DNA of 64,000 bases from Crotalaria pallida (lineage: Eukaryota; Streptophyta; Magnoliopsida; Fabales; Fabaceae), in the NCBI GenBank assembly GCA_037953625.1, contig CM075653.1, positions 97,071,639 through 97,135,638 of the forward strand, given 5' to 3'. Shown piece by piece: positions 32,859-43,901 of the stretch (position 1 is its first letter; each line of letters opens with the position of its first letter). The translations under genes were made by a program, and so were the position numbers. The notes beneath the pieces were generated by a model. It was given only the letters and a program-made list of their open reading frames with translations, was not told where the DNA came from and made no database searches.

Positions 32859-33318
32859 AACAACAATTCACACTCGACCAGATCATTCACCCTCTCTCTA
32901 ACTTCAGTTCTATGGTCACAAACATCTTCCGACTCACCTCGGACTTCTTAATGCCTCAATACCATCTATAACATTTTAGACAAATGACCCTCATTCATAC
33001 TTAGTTCTAACTGACTCATACAATCCTCCATCTTACCTAAGACTCAAAAGGCATCCTTACTCCACTTCATGACCAATACATCTCCCTTATTCATACCTTC
33101 TAGTCCTTACTTTCCTCAAATATTGCAAATCTGGCCTAACAACACCTTACGATCTACTCCTAGTTCAGGGATAGCTACTTGACTGGCATAAGTCATCACC
33201 AAACTTTTGGGAATCAAACAGCTTGATAATAGGGAGGTTCATGAACTGAATTCACAATTTGGGTTCAATCAAGTCAGAAGGGCACAAGGTTACTTCAGCT
33301 TAGGTAATAAGCAACAGG
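32859..33318. other. Unassigned sequence left of element T
   Basis: Pyrimidine-rich on the plus strand, no coding frame and no recognised repeat. The last five bases (ACAGG, 33314-33318) are the expected target duplication of T; the partner lies beyond the window. Confidence 0.3.
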
Positions 33319-33421
33319 TGTAAGGCCCTTAATTTTGAATAAATAAATAAAAATTAAATATTTAAATGATAATGTTAGTATGTTAAATAAAATAATGAAT
33401 TTTCTGAAATTAGGTTATTAT

Positions 33422-33568
33422 ACTCGAGTGTTTTGGAAGGGACTCGAGTATAATCATTAATTGCTTGAAAATTTGAATTTTAGTCGAAAGACTCGAGTCT
33501 TTCAGAAAGGACTCGAGTGTTCTTTGAATTTCTGAAAAGTACTCGAGTATTGGGTAAAAGACTCGAGT
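33422..33568 (+). promoter_or_regulatory. Array of six ACTCGAGT palindromes upstream of the T TATA box
   Basis: Boxes start at 33422, 33442, 33491, 33511, 33541 and 33561: spacings 20, 49, 20, 30 and 20, all near multiples of ten. The nearest is about 130 bases upstream of the TATA box. The same array is in the 3' LTR at 61509-61655. Confidence 0.7.
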
Positions 33569-33689
33569 AAATCGAGCAGTCTGGTTAAGTGTATAAGTCG
33601 GTTTTCATTTGAACTTCGCACCAAAACGCGTTTTCTCGAGGTTCCAAGCACAGAGCTGGACCTTACTTCGAAGGAGGGTAATCCTAGCC

Positions 33690-33697
33690 TATAAATA
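33690..33697 (+). promoter_or_regulatory. TATA box of T, 5' LTR
   Basis: TATAAATA, conserved in the 3' LTR (61777-61784) and, as CATAAATA, at the same relative place in N. Confidence 0.7.
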
Positions 33698-34207
33698 AGT
33701 GATCAATGAAGCCCAAACACTCTCAAATCTCTCGAAACCCGAATTGTTGGCAAAATTTCTCTGTTTTGCAGAGCTCACTTTGATCCTTTCGTTCTCTCTC
33801 AATTATCATCCTTTTCCTTTGAAACCTAAACACAAACTGAAGTTCTGATTCCACTTTTGAATTAGAACTCGAAATCACTTCAAATAGCCTCCTATAGATC
33901 GAGTTATAGGCAACCAAAGTTGAAGTCTTGAAGATGTGAAAACAGAGCAAAGTTCAGCACCAAACACCCTTCTTCCTTGAATTCGTTTGGTAAATCCAAG
34001 GACTCTTTCGATTCCAAACTTGTTTCCATTTAAAGTTAGCATTTCCTAGTTTCTGAAACTAACTTGTTTCGTTCTTTTTCATGTCTTATTCGTGGTGCAA
34101 TTGATTGCCGTAATCAGCCAGTGCAACTGTTTTGCACAAAGTCCAGAAACAAAGTTTTGATTCAGCTCTTTTCTCTTCGAATCTATTCTTTCTTTAGCTT
34201 CTCTGAG

Positions 34208-35727
34208 GTAAGGGAGGAGTTATCTAAATACTAGAATGAGTAATTTCAAGCTAGAAATGTAGGAACCATTAAGGTTCAAAAGAGGGATGAAACTTGAATT
34301 GGGATTCTGACTTGGAGGTCAGAGGCTCAAGGTTTTATGGCTTAAACAAGTTTAAATGAACCTAATCAAGCTCACTGTAATGTGTTTCGAAATTAAAATC
34401 AAGTGGAAATGGATTTCATGTTTTAAATTGGATATTTGCAAGTTTTGATGCAATCTGTGATTGATGTTATTTGATGTTGTTTCAGTGATGATTAAGTGTT
34501 CTAACATGTTTATTTTATGAGCTAAGTTGCTGTTTTTCATAGGAATGGAGTTATAAAGCAAGGAATTCGAATTGACATTGAAAAGTGTAGAAACTGGTGC
34601 TGTTGCAGCAAAAACACTCGAGTAATTTAAGGAAGACTCGAGTATTCTGGAAAAGTGGAAGAACACTCATGTATTTCTTAAGGACTCGAGTAATTTTACA
34701 TGAACACTCGAGTAGTCATGAACTACTCGAGTAATTCAAGGAATTTTTCAGAAAACCTTTATTTTTACAATTTCATTAAAGATTAACTCGTCTAATCTCC
34801 TATATTACTGAACTCTAAATGTTTCTCTTTATGGTTAAAAATCTAATCCCGTTGGTCGATAATTATCCTGGAGGTGTCCTACTGGAATTCTATTCAGTGG
34901 TCGATTATTTACCACAGGAGTCCCAATGGAAGTGCGTACACCCATTTGGTTGATATGATTCCTAATGTCCCAGTGAAAGTTTTATTCACTTGGTTGATAT
35001 TTTCTATGGGAGTCCCAATGGGGTCGTTGCAATAAATATCTGCCAATAGGAGGTCGTGCCCCGACGGATTATTAAATAAATGATGATATACTACTCCTAA
35101 AACCATCGCAAAGTGGTTGGACCGCTGATGGATTTTCTGAAATATCAAGTTTAAAGCAAGTAAACCCATCCCGAAATGGCTATGCCTCTGATGGTCCTTT
35201 TTGAATGCACCAGCACCAGCTAAAGAGAAAGAACTAATGAAATGAGATGCTGATGAGAATAATGAAAATAAAAGAAATGAAATGAAACTCTCATTGTAGT
35301 ATTGTCATGCATGGAGTTGCTCCGATTTCGATTGTGGAATCTAGCATAGGTTAGACGTATTCCGCAGCATCAAATGAGCTGTGATGCCATAGCCCTGAAG
35401 ATGCTATGATGATTTGGATTCCGTAACATGAGAATGTTATGAAGGCTAGTTCCCAATCAAATTGTGATGCATGGGATATGGATACGCTCCAGTTCGATGA
35501 AAACATAGGTTTGAAACGGATTCCCGAAAGGATGCCGAACTGTGAAGCATGAACGAGAAGTAGGCATGCATCAAGTCGCTAAGGAAATTAAAGATGTGTT
35601 AAATCAGTTTGAGCATACATTTACACTCTTGATGCTATGTGATTACATGTGCTTGTTATTTTTAGCCTCTGTTATGCTCATTTGTTATTGTATTTAGCTA
35701 TGACTCACTCCTAATCTCTTGTTGTAG
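34208..35727 (+). other. Putative LTR leader intron of T (1,520 nt)
   Basis: Donor CTCTGAG|GTAAGGG and acceptor CTCTTGTTGTAG. N has a matching donor and acceptor 1,517 nt apart. The acceptor is four bases before the ATG of the LTR ORF. Confidence 0.55.
34616..34732 (+). repeat. Second ACTCGAGT cluster, inside the putative intron
   Basis: Boxes at 34616, 34636, 34684, 34706 and 34725, with a mutated ACTCATGT at about 34664. Spacing is again close to 20. Confidence 0.65.
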
Positions 35728-35730
35728 GTC

Positions 35731-36198
35731 ATGGCCAGGAATATGATCTGCGTGGAGATGAGGCCGCTCCCTAATGGGGAGTGGAACTTCGAGGATCATC
35801 GGGCTATCTATGAAGGGGACGTGGAAGTCACTTTCTGTCACCCAAACCCATGGTCCCGAATGCGTCCGCGTCGAATGAGAATCCCAATGATGTACATTAT
35901 GCACATTCCGCCAAATTTTGTATTTCGCCATGGAACACCACCACCGCCACCAAGACGTTTTCCGAGACGCACCCTCCCACCAAGTCCATCACCCTCTGAG
36001 GAAAGAATCGTTTTGGAGGTTCCTGCTCCCTCTCGTCCTTCCACTAGAGCCCGATCTCGGACTCCAGCTTATGTGCCATCTGATCCGGCACATGAGGAGG
36101 AAGAGGAGGAGGAGGATCCGATAGAGGATGAGGATCCGGTGGAGGATGCCGATCCGGTGGCTGATGATGATTTCATGGACAACTCAACTGGCAGTTAG
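35731..36198 (+). CDS. LTR-encoded protein of T (unrecognised)
   Basis: 155 residues, starting MARNMICVEMRPLPNGEW. The N-terminal 65 residues look folded (alternating hydrophobic residues, RRMRIPMMYIMHIPP); residues 70-115 are Pro/Arg/Ser-rich; the tail has a run of Glu followed by Asp/Glu/Pro repeats. It sits in the same place in the LTR as the frames in A-D, right after an acceptor-like site and before the primer site, and shares the M-x3-M start and P-x-G-x-W pattern, but the match is too weak to prove homology. No known domain was recognised. Confidence 0.5.
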   Translation: MARNMICVEMRPLPNGEWNFEDHRAIYEGDVEVTFCHPNPWSRMRPRRMRIPMMYIMHIPPNFVFRHGTPPPPPRRFPRRTLPPSPSPSEERIVLEVPAPSRPSTRARSRTPAYVPSDPAHEEEEEEEDPIEDEDPVEDADPVADDDFMDNSTGS

Positions 36199-36588
36199 TG
36201 GGGAACCGATGATTGAGTTGAGTTTTGGAGGTTGGAATGTGGATAGTGCGACTCATCAGGTTTCTCTTAATTATATTATGTTTTGAGTTTCAAACCTATT
36301 TCTCTAGGTTATTATAAATTTTTTTGTAATATATGTAATATAATGTAATGACCTAGATTACCCAAGTTAAGTTTAAAGTTAGTAGCTTTTGATGTAATGG
36401 ATATGTACTTTCTTTCTATGATGGAATATAAAATGAATGTTTTCTTTCATGATGTTTGAGTATTTTCCGCAAAGATCGAAATGAATGATGAATTAACTTT
36501 TGATAAAGGAAAAATATATGAAAAAAATGGTCGTATTTTTGAATATAAGTATTTAATTTAGAATAGAAAGTTGGGTCGTCACATTTAG

Positions 36589-36600
36589 TGGTATCAGAGC
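36589..36600 (+). other. Primer-binding site of T, tRNA-iMet
   Basis: TGGTATCAGAGC, five bases after the LTR end. Confidence 0.93.
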
Positions 36601-36733
36601 AATGGTTCAACTCTCGGCCTTGGAGTGTGGCCTTACACACTAACCATTGCATACTCTAGAATCATGATTGCATTTTGAGAGATAGAATAGCAGAATCTAA
36701 TTAAGTCTTCCCCTTTGGATTCTGTAGGATAAG

Positions 36734-36843
36734 ATGGTTGGACGAAATAACGCTAACATTGCTGAGGCTCTGACCCGTATGGCTGTGGTTCTGGAAAACT
36801 TGCAGCAAAACCGTCCTCCCAGCAATGGAACCCTGGCGGAATT
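36734..36843 (+). pseudogene. T gag, N-terminal piece
   Basis: Opens MVGRNNANIAEALTRM, like the N gag start. After 36 codons it is interrupted in codon 37 by LTR D; the continuation is at 57162. The phase is unchanged across the insertion. Confidence 0.85.
36839..36843. repeat. Target-site duplication of LTR D, left
   Basis: GAATT, repeated at 57157-57161. Confidence 0.9.
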
Positions 36844-38068
36844 TGTAACATCCCGTATTTTTCTGGACTCAAATAATTTGATTTAATAAAGATTTTCAGT
36901 TAAATGCTTTGGAATTGATTTAGTGAGGACTATGATTTTTGACAAATAAATCTTCTCAAATGATTTTTCAAAGGTTTTGGTCGAATTATTTTATCAAAAG
37001 TATTTCTTTTATTTTGAGGTTTAATTGTATAAAGGGCTAAGTAAATATTTTGTCGTGTGAAAACAAAATTTCTCTCTTAACAAAGTAATGATGATTTTAA
37101 ACAATTTTCCTTGATAATGTTTGAATTGCATGATTTTGTTAATTGATGTGTGTGTCTATGGGTGTGACGAATTGCATAGGAAATTGAAGTGAAAATGCAT
37201 GATGCATATAGATGTGTGAAGGGGTGCATATGAGATTTAATTAATAAATGCATATGTGTGATAGGTGTACCGTGTGCCTTGAAGAAGTAAATATAATGAG
37301 CTAAGTGTCATATGCATGATAGGAGTATGCATGACCCCATAATTTAATGATGAGTAATAAAATTAGGTGCATGTGTGCATTAGTGTGTTCAGCCGAATGG
37401 GGGAATAAGGAACCAAGTGGGGGCAATTCCCTCAACCCCTTAGTTAGAATGAAACTAGGAATTGAAAAAAAAAAGTTAGGAGGAAGAAACTAAGTGGAGA
37501 CCCTTTCCTTCCTTATTAAGAAATTTGAAAAGAAAAATAAGAATGAGGGGAGGAAGGTGGCGGAAGAAGGAGAAATAAGAGGAAGTAGAGTGGCATGACT
37601 CATCATGCCTATGAAGACTTCTTAGTCTTCATTGACTAGACCCCTTTTCATGCAACATTTTGGGTTGCGTAGAGTGCCCTTCGAACCACCCCATCAACCA
37701 AGGACCAACAAGGAAAATCTCCCATCCCTTTCTATTGCTTATAGAACCGTATGGAGTAGTGTTGATAGCCATTCCCCATTCCTCAAACACTTCACCAAAC
37801 CAAAATACACTAGTCCAAGAGAACATCAACTCTTGTGACTTTAGATGGAAAAGAAAAGGAAGCCGTAGAGGGGTAAGAAGAAACCAAGAGTTCGAGCCTA
37901 GAAACCTTCACCCCAAAATCCTTTCTTAACTCCATTCCTTTTAAAAGATCAACCAAGAAAACTCACCCTCAACCTCAAAGAAGAGGAGACCGAGGCAACT
38001 AAAGAGGAGAGGACTTGAAGTGGAAATTTTAATTAGAGCTTGGCCTAAGGTAGTCATCTAAGAAGACT

Positions 38069-38073
38069 TAGTG
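38069..38073. repeat. Target-site duplication of array N, left
   Basis: TAGTG, repeated at 52834-52838. Confidence 0.9.
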
Positions 38074-38475
38074 TGTAACATCCCGAATTTTAATTCTAAT
38101 AATAATTAGAATAATAATAAGATTTGGAAGTAAGGATTATCCTAGAAGGGATTTAAAATGATGGATTAGGAGTGCTTTGAGTGCCATATAGGAGTCAAGG
38201 AGCATTGGCATTGAAAAGCAAATTTAAAGAAGACCAAACGAGTGTCAAAAATCGAGTTTTCGGTGTTATAAACACCCGACATTAGGAAATTCAAAATAAA
38301 AGATTTAAGACTCAAAACACAATTCCCACCGTTGGATATGAAGTTATGATTTTTAGGAAGCTTACTTCCAAATTTGAGCAAGATCCAACGGGTAACGAAG
38401 AAGTTATCTCGAATTGAAGCAGGAAGAAAATAGGAGGAAAATAGGAAAATGAATAAATGGGGTACTGGGCAAAAT

Positions 38476-38619
38476 ACTCGAGTCTTTTGGAAAAGACTCG
38501 AGTGTTTTACAGAGAACTCTCAGGCAATACTCGAGTCTTTTGGAAAAGACTCGAGTGTTTTGGAAAAGACTGGAGTGTTTTTAAAGAAAACACTCGAGTG
38601 TTTTGGAAAACACTCGAGT
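38476..38619 (+). promoter_or_regulatory. ACTCGAGT palindrome array, N LTR a
   Basis: Boxes at 38476, 38496, 38529, 38549, 38592 and 38612, with a mutated ACTGGAGT at 38569. Spacings 20, 33, 20, 20, 23, 20. CATAAATA follows about 140 bases after the last one. Confidence 0.7.
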
Positions 38620-39162
38620 GTTTTGTGCAGACAGCCTCAAAAACGTGTTTCAGCCAACCATCTTCTTCATAACCCAACTCCACTCTCTCTCCTAGGTCAC
38701 GAACATCTCCTCATTATCTCTCTAAATTTCACCTCAAATCACCATCTCAATCCATAAATAAGCATTGAGAATCAATCCCCAACACATTTAAACACTTAAT
38801 CTCCCTTCAATCTCTCAAGTTCCTCCTCTCCTCCCTCCCATTCGAATCCCCCTTCTTTCTCACCAAGATAGGGCTTTGTTTTCATCTTCCTCAAGCTCAA
38901 CACTCATCTATCATCATCCTCCCTTCCATTGGTAAGTTTCAATACTCTCTCTCTCTCTCTCTAGGGCCATACGAATTTCTCCCTCTTCCCTCACATGGCA
39001 TACGAATTTCATGTTATGATTTAGCATAAATTATGACTCATTTGTGCTCTATTGTGTCATGGAGGTCAAGAGTCTCTCTCTTTCACTCAATCCTTGGAGC
39101 TCTTGATTAAGGAGCTTAGGAGCTAGGGCTTGGAAGGTTTCCCCCATCTTTCTTGATTTAAG

Positions 39163-40679
39163 GTAAGGGAGTGGATATAGTGAGCTTTGCCTTGTTCTAG
39201 GGAGTAGGCTCTAGTTAGTATATAATGCTTGTTAGGGTTATGTGTTAGGGGAGAAAATTAGATTATAAAACCCTATGTGATTGAATATGAAATTCTAAAT
39301 AATTAAATATGCATGATGAAATGGATGTTAAGACTAGGAAAAGGAAACCCAATGATATAGGAATGAATTAATGGATAAATGAAATTTGGTTAATGATTAT
39401 ATTGAGGTACATGAGGAATTGGGTAATGTGATAACGAAGTGGACATAAATGATTTCTATGACTAATGTCTTTATTTGTAAAGTTGTGAATTAAATGATAA
39501 TTGATTGATGTTGCCAATATATGTAGGTATTATGGAATAAATTGATATAGGAAGAAAGGGAATGGAAATGATTAGAGGTGATGAATATGCATATTAGTAT
39601 CAAATTGTTATATAAGTAAAAATGTTAAGTATTATCAATTGTGAACAAAGGTTATGGATTATGAATTGGACTTGTGAATATGGGAAACGGAAGTAAAACG
39701 GTTATGAGTAATTAAAAAGTAAAAGGTGATATATGTAAATTAGAATGAAGGGAAATCAAAATGTTGGGCTATAAAGGAGAACACTATTTGGCATAATTGT
39801 GATAACTGAGAAAGGAAGTGAATGAGGAATTTGCATGAATGCTTAGTTGTTGAATGTGTGTTGTTGTGTTTAAATGTGATATAATTGTTGATGTGAGAAT
39901 ATGAAAGTATGTTTTGGCCTCTGATGTGAGGTAATGAATATGGAAATGTGATTAAATGCGTTGGCCTCTGATTTGAGGTGACGAGTAATGGAAAGTGATG
40001 AATATGCTGACCTCTGATATGAGGGGCACAATATGAATGGTAAAATGTGTTGACCTCTGACCTGAGGGACACGATATGAATTGGAATGAATGGGTGTTGA
40101 CCTCTGACCTGAGGGACACCGGATTAAATAATGGGTTGGGTGTTGACCTCTGACCTGAGGGACACCGAATAAAATATGTAATGGGTGTTGACCTCTGACC
40201 TGAGGGACACAAAATGGATTATAATGAATGGGTGTTGACCTCTGACCTGAGGGACACGAAATGGATTATAATGAATGGGTGTTGACCTCTGACCTGAGGG
40301 ACACATAATTTAAATAAGGAAAGGAATGAGAGCCTCTGCTTTGAGGTGATAAATGGGTTGCATGGAACTGTGCATTGACCTCTGATTTGAGGTGATGTAC
40401 TATAATGAAATGAGTATGTGAAATGAATAAAAAGGAAAGGAAATGAATGTTGATTGAATGGGAAATGAATAAGGAAAAATGGATATTGAAATGAATAATG
40501 GAAGTGGATGGTAAAATGAATGATGGATATGGAAATGATGAAATGTGTATGGTGTGCAATATGTGAATATATGCTTATTTGCTAATTGTGTTTGACCTAG
40601 TGGGTTGTTATGTCTAGTTAGAAACTGCTTTCTATTTCATGTGCAATGCTCACTCCCTTACAGTTTCAGGTACGGAGAT
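39163..40679 (+). other. Putative LTR leader intron, N LTR a (1,517 nt)
   Basis: Donor TTTAAG|GTAAGGG and acceptor CAGTTTCAG|GTACGG. Length and place agree with T. The minisatellite lies inside it. Copies b and c keep both sites. Confidence 0.5.
39918..40392 (+). repeat. 11-unit ~46-bp minisatellite with CCTC/GAGG hairpins, LTR a
   Basis: Units begin CCTCTG at 39918, 39965, 40011, 40054, 40101, 40147, 40192, 40239, 40286, 40333 and 40379. The loop bases vary (TGATGT, TGATTT, TGACCT, TGCTTT) while CCTC and GAGG do not. Confidence 0.85.
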
Positions 40680-41152
40680 TGAGTTGGCACAGTCCCCGGC
40701 CGAGCAGGAGTACTTTCCCTCACAGGGAGGGTAGGGTGATATGGGTTGTAGATTATAGCATGGGCCGAAGCCTCTCATATTATCTTGATGTAAATTTAAT
40801 ATACATATTTTGAATGAGGCTTAGGATGTTGTGTTCGGCTAAAGTTATATATTTTGGTTATGTCACTCAAAACTTAGTATTTTCCGCTAGTACTCTGATT
40901 AATTAATATACTCTGATATATTTGGAGCCCGTGGGGCCTTAGTATGATTTATATATGTAATTTGAAGCCCTGCTGGCTACTGGTTGCTTTAATTAAAATT
41001 GTTCATCACAGGTTGAATTTTGGATTAGCCCGAAAAACAAACAAAACTCCGTCCGTGTGACGGTTGATTTTAATATAATAAAAATGAATTTTTAAGTCCG
41101 TATTTTAATATAAGGGGAATTAAGGGTAAATAATCTTAGGGTGTTACATTTA

Positions 41153-41164
41153 TGGTATCAGAGC
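41153..41164 (+). other. Primer-binding site of N, first unit
   Basis: TGGTATCAGAGC, tRNA-iMet type. The second unit has it at 47001-47012. Confidence 0.92.
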
Positions 41165-41326
41165 AGTTTCCCTCGGCCTTTGGAGTATGAACTCACTACT
41201 CCTATGGTTACTCACCGAGCGAGTAACCCAAGTATTTAGTTTAGTGTCTAAGTGAAGTTATAGGATATTAGTAGTTTTATTTAATTATTCTATCATTAAC
41301 TGGTTTCCCTTCCATGACTCAACAGT

Positions 41327-42451
41327 ATGGCAGGGAGACGGGCTAATAATGATAGGATTGCTGCAATTCTCGAAACTCTGGTTCAATTGCAGCAGAACCA
41401 AGCCCAAGTTCAGCAGCAACAAGCTGATAATCTTGCAAACCTGCAGCAGAATCAAGCCCAAAACATTGTTGTAGCTGCGGCAGCTGCTGCAGCAGCACTT
41501 CAGCCTCCTCCACCACCACCAGTGGAGATTGACTGGATGGGCCGCTTTAGAAAAAGCGATCCGCCGAAGTTTGAAGGGGGTTACAATCCCGATGGAGCTC
41601 AAAGATGGCTCCAGGAGATGGAGAAGGTGTTTCGTTCACTGCAGCCACCAGGTGACCAGTATATGCGACTAGTGGAGTATGTTCTGATGGGTGAGGCGGA
41701 ACATTGGTGGGACCAACAGAGGAGAGGTCTGGAAGCAGCTAATGAGCTTATTTCATGGGATCTTTTCAAGATCCGTTTTCTGGGAAAGTACTTTCCGGAA
41801 AATGTAAGGAGGGAGAAGGAAGTGGCTTTTCTTGAGCTGAAGCAAGGGAGCCTCAGTGTTGGAGAATATGCAGCTCAGTTTGAGGATCTCATTCGTTATT
41901 CTGGCAGCTATCGGGATGCAGATGAACGCACTAAGTGTATCAAGTTTGAGGCTGGTCTCAATTCCAAGATCAAAACTGTCTTTGTCTATTAGGGAATCTC
42001 TAACCTCTCTCAACTAGTGAACATGACCAGTGCTTATGAAGATTCTCTCAAGCAGGAACAAGAAGGGGAGCGAAGCAGGGCATCTCAGAGATTGTCTGGT
42101 CCTATTAGGGGCAAGGGACCGATTCTGAAGTCTGGTCCATACTCTCATTCCGGGGTCACGTTTCCTAGGGAATCCGGACCAACAGTGAATGCTTATGGTC
42201 CAATACCGATCTGTCAGCACTGCGGCAGGATGCATAGGGGAGTGTGTTGGACATTGGGTCGAAAGGAGGGGTTATGCTTTCACTGTGGACAACCCGGACA
42301 TTTTGCTTCAAATTGTCCTAAGAACACAATGAAGGAGATTAATGCTGCCAAGGCACAGAAGGCCCGGGGTGGTCCATCATTGCAGAAGGGGAAGTTATTC
42401 ATCGTCGAGGGTGACGAGGTGGACCCAGCTGATATGGTCGCAGGTAACTAA
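41327..42451 (+). pseudogene. N gag, first unit (stop in the middle)
   Basis: Starts MAGRRANNDRIAAILETLVQ, followed by a Gln/Ala-rich stretch, the gag core (MGRFRKSDPPKFEGGYNPDG, MGEAEHWWDQQRRGL, LELKQGSLSVGEYAAQFEDL) and two zinc knuckles (CQHCGRMHRGVCW, CFHCGQPGHFASNC). A TAG at 41990-41992 splits it; the phase stays open to 42451. Whole length would be 374 codons. The same stop is in the second unit, so it predates the array. It is related to, but clearly different from, the T gag. Confidence 0.88.
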
Positions 42452-43887
42452 CGGTTGCCAAGTCCATGCGTAATACTTTTAAGTTCGATTGTTGTGGAGT
42501 TAGTTACTCTTCGGTTAGCTAAATAGTGAGTTAGTAATGTCTTAGGATATAATTGTTTAAAAACATGTTGGATATCTTCCTTTCCAAATACAATTCTGTT
42601 CTTATAGATAACATATGAAAGACCTTAGAAAGAATTCTTAAATTTGAGAACTCTAGTATCAAGTGACCAATACTATGTTGTGATGTTGTTATTTGATGTA
42701 ATGTAAGGTTAGAACTGATCACTCTAATCCTTGCATTTGTTAAATGATGACATTACTGATAGAACCCGACAGTGATGTGTTGTTGGTAGACGGGAGGATG
42801 GGATTGATCACCTCAATTCTTGCATCTATCAATAAATGCTATCATTGTAACCTTTAAAGTGAAAGTAGACAACCAAAGTAGTGACTTCCAAGGAAAGAAT
42901 TCTTGTAAGAGAAGCCAACCTAACCCAGAAACATTCGTTCAAAAGCTTCTTATAGAGTTAGAGAGTAGATAGAAAATAGTTCTAAAGAAAGGAAGTCTTG
43001 GTATATGCTACTTGTTCCGAAGTAGTATAGCTAAGTGCTAATCCCTTGGATGAGTTAAGACAGCTCTCCAGAAGTTATTCTTAACCATCATATCAACTAA
43101 ACCAATCTTGAAGCAATTTGACAGTTGCTTTGAATCTTTTCCCGGTTCCTAGATAACCATTCGTAAGAATAGCCGGTTGTGCCAAATTTGCAAAATCCCT
43201 GCGTTAAGACCAAACAATCTTGATAATTGACACAGCCAACGGCAAGTTGGCGTACCCTTCACCTTTGGTAGTTGGGTAAATCATGGGACTAATGTGGACC
43301 ATTTCCTTCCTATTCTTTTTAATCGAATTCATGGAAGGAGTTGATTGTTGAGCATTTAGTAGATATTGTGTCTACTCTAATCAAATAAACAATTGGGGAA
43401 GCTCTTAGCCTTTGGTGTGCTTCTTATTCAGGAATGCATGTGTTTTTGAAAAGCTTTAAATCCTATCGGTGCTAGTCGAATCATTGTGAGAAGACAAACT
43501 CTAAGGCGTTCTATCCTACAAAAATTATCGCATGGCATGATCCCAGGGTATCTATTCTGGGAAAGATTCTAAAACTATTCCAGAAATGCTAAATGTTTCG
43601 AGTCTTTCCGTATCTAGCTAATGCAACTCCTGTCTTACATCTATTCGAAGGACGACCGGAAGCGGACTCACCCGGTCCCATATCCTTTAGCGTGGAGGTA
43701 ATTGTGTATGTCGATGCCAAGTGGGGGAGCACTTCCTACCCTCACTTAAGTTCTATCTAGGTAGTGGCAAAATCGGAAGAGTGGCGGAAGCAACCGAAGG
43801 GAAGTAATGATAGGAGTCACAAGCCCTACCATTGGGAAGATTCTCCATTTACCGAACTTAACGGAATTTCGGGGACGAAATTCTAAT
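42452..43887 (+). other. N internal tail, first unit (non-coding)
   Basis: No protease, RT or integrase motif was seen in any frame. The sequence is identical in style to 48300-49735. It ends next to the hairpin and polypurine tract. Confidence 0.7.
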
Positions 43888-43901
43888 AAGTGGGGGAGAA
43901 A
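43864..43901 (+). other. Pre-PPT hairpin and polypurine tract, N first unit
   Basis: GAATTTCG (43864-43871), loop GGGA, CGAAATTC (43876-43883), then AAGTGGGGGAGAAA up to LTR b. Repeated at 49712-49749. Confidence 0.75.

Larger units (their letters stand above)
33319..36583 (+). repeat. 5' LTR of T (3,265 bp)
   Basis: Starts TGTAAGGCCC and ends GGTCGTCACA. In order: six ACTCGAGT boxes, TATA box, donor GAG|GTAAGG (34208), more boxes inside the putative intron, GAGTCCCAATGG-like imperfect repeats (34850-35200), acceptor TTGTTGTAG (ending 35727) and the LTR ORF. Confidence 0.93.
38074..41148 (+). repeat. N LTR copy a (3,075 bp)
   Basis: Starts TGTAACATCCCGAATT and ends AGGGTGTTACA. Contains ACTCGAGT boxes (38476-38619), CATAAATA (38753), donor AAG|GTAAGGG (39163), an 11-unit minisatellite (39918-40392) and acceptor TTACAGTTTCAG (ending 40679). 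After the acceptor no ATG-led frame like that of T is left. Confidence 0.93.

Noticed and set aside
33723..33950. 75-codon minus-strand frame present in both T LTRs
   Set aside because: Lies over the transcription start region on the opposite strand; kept only because the LTRs are copies.
35838..36044. Gly-rich minus-strand frame in the T LTR
   Set aside because: Antisense of the Pro/Arg-rich part of the LTR ORF.
37629..37929. Possible host exon in the 5' part of LTR D
   Set aside because: Short frames on both strands without motifs; the region is inside a solo LTR with clear borders.
39918..40392. CRISPR-like look of regular repeats with short spacers
   Set aside because: Plant retrotransposon LTR context, spacers are similar to each other and there are no cas genes; it is a minisatellite.
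39740..40559. Minus-strand frames with repeated PSGQRSTP or SLRSEVNT motifs in all three N LTRs
   Set aside because: They are translations of the 46-bp minisatellite in three phases, with no start context or homologous protein; a repeat artefact.
42531..42722. Short frames in the N internal tail (also 43807-43989)
   Set aside because: No pol motifs, no start context; the tail is best called non-coding.
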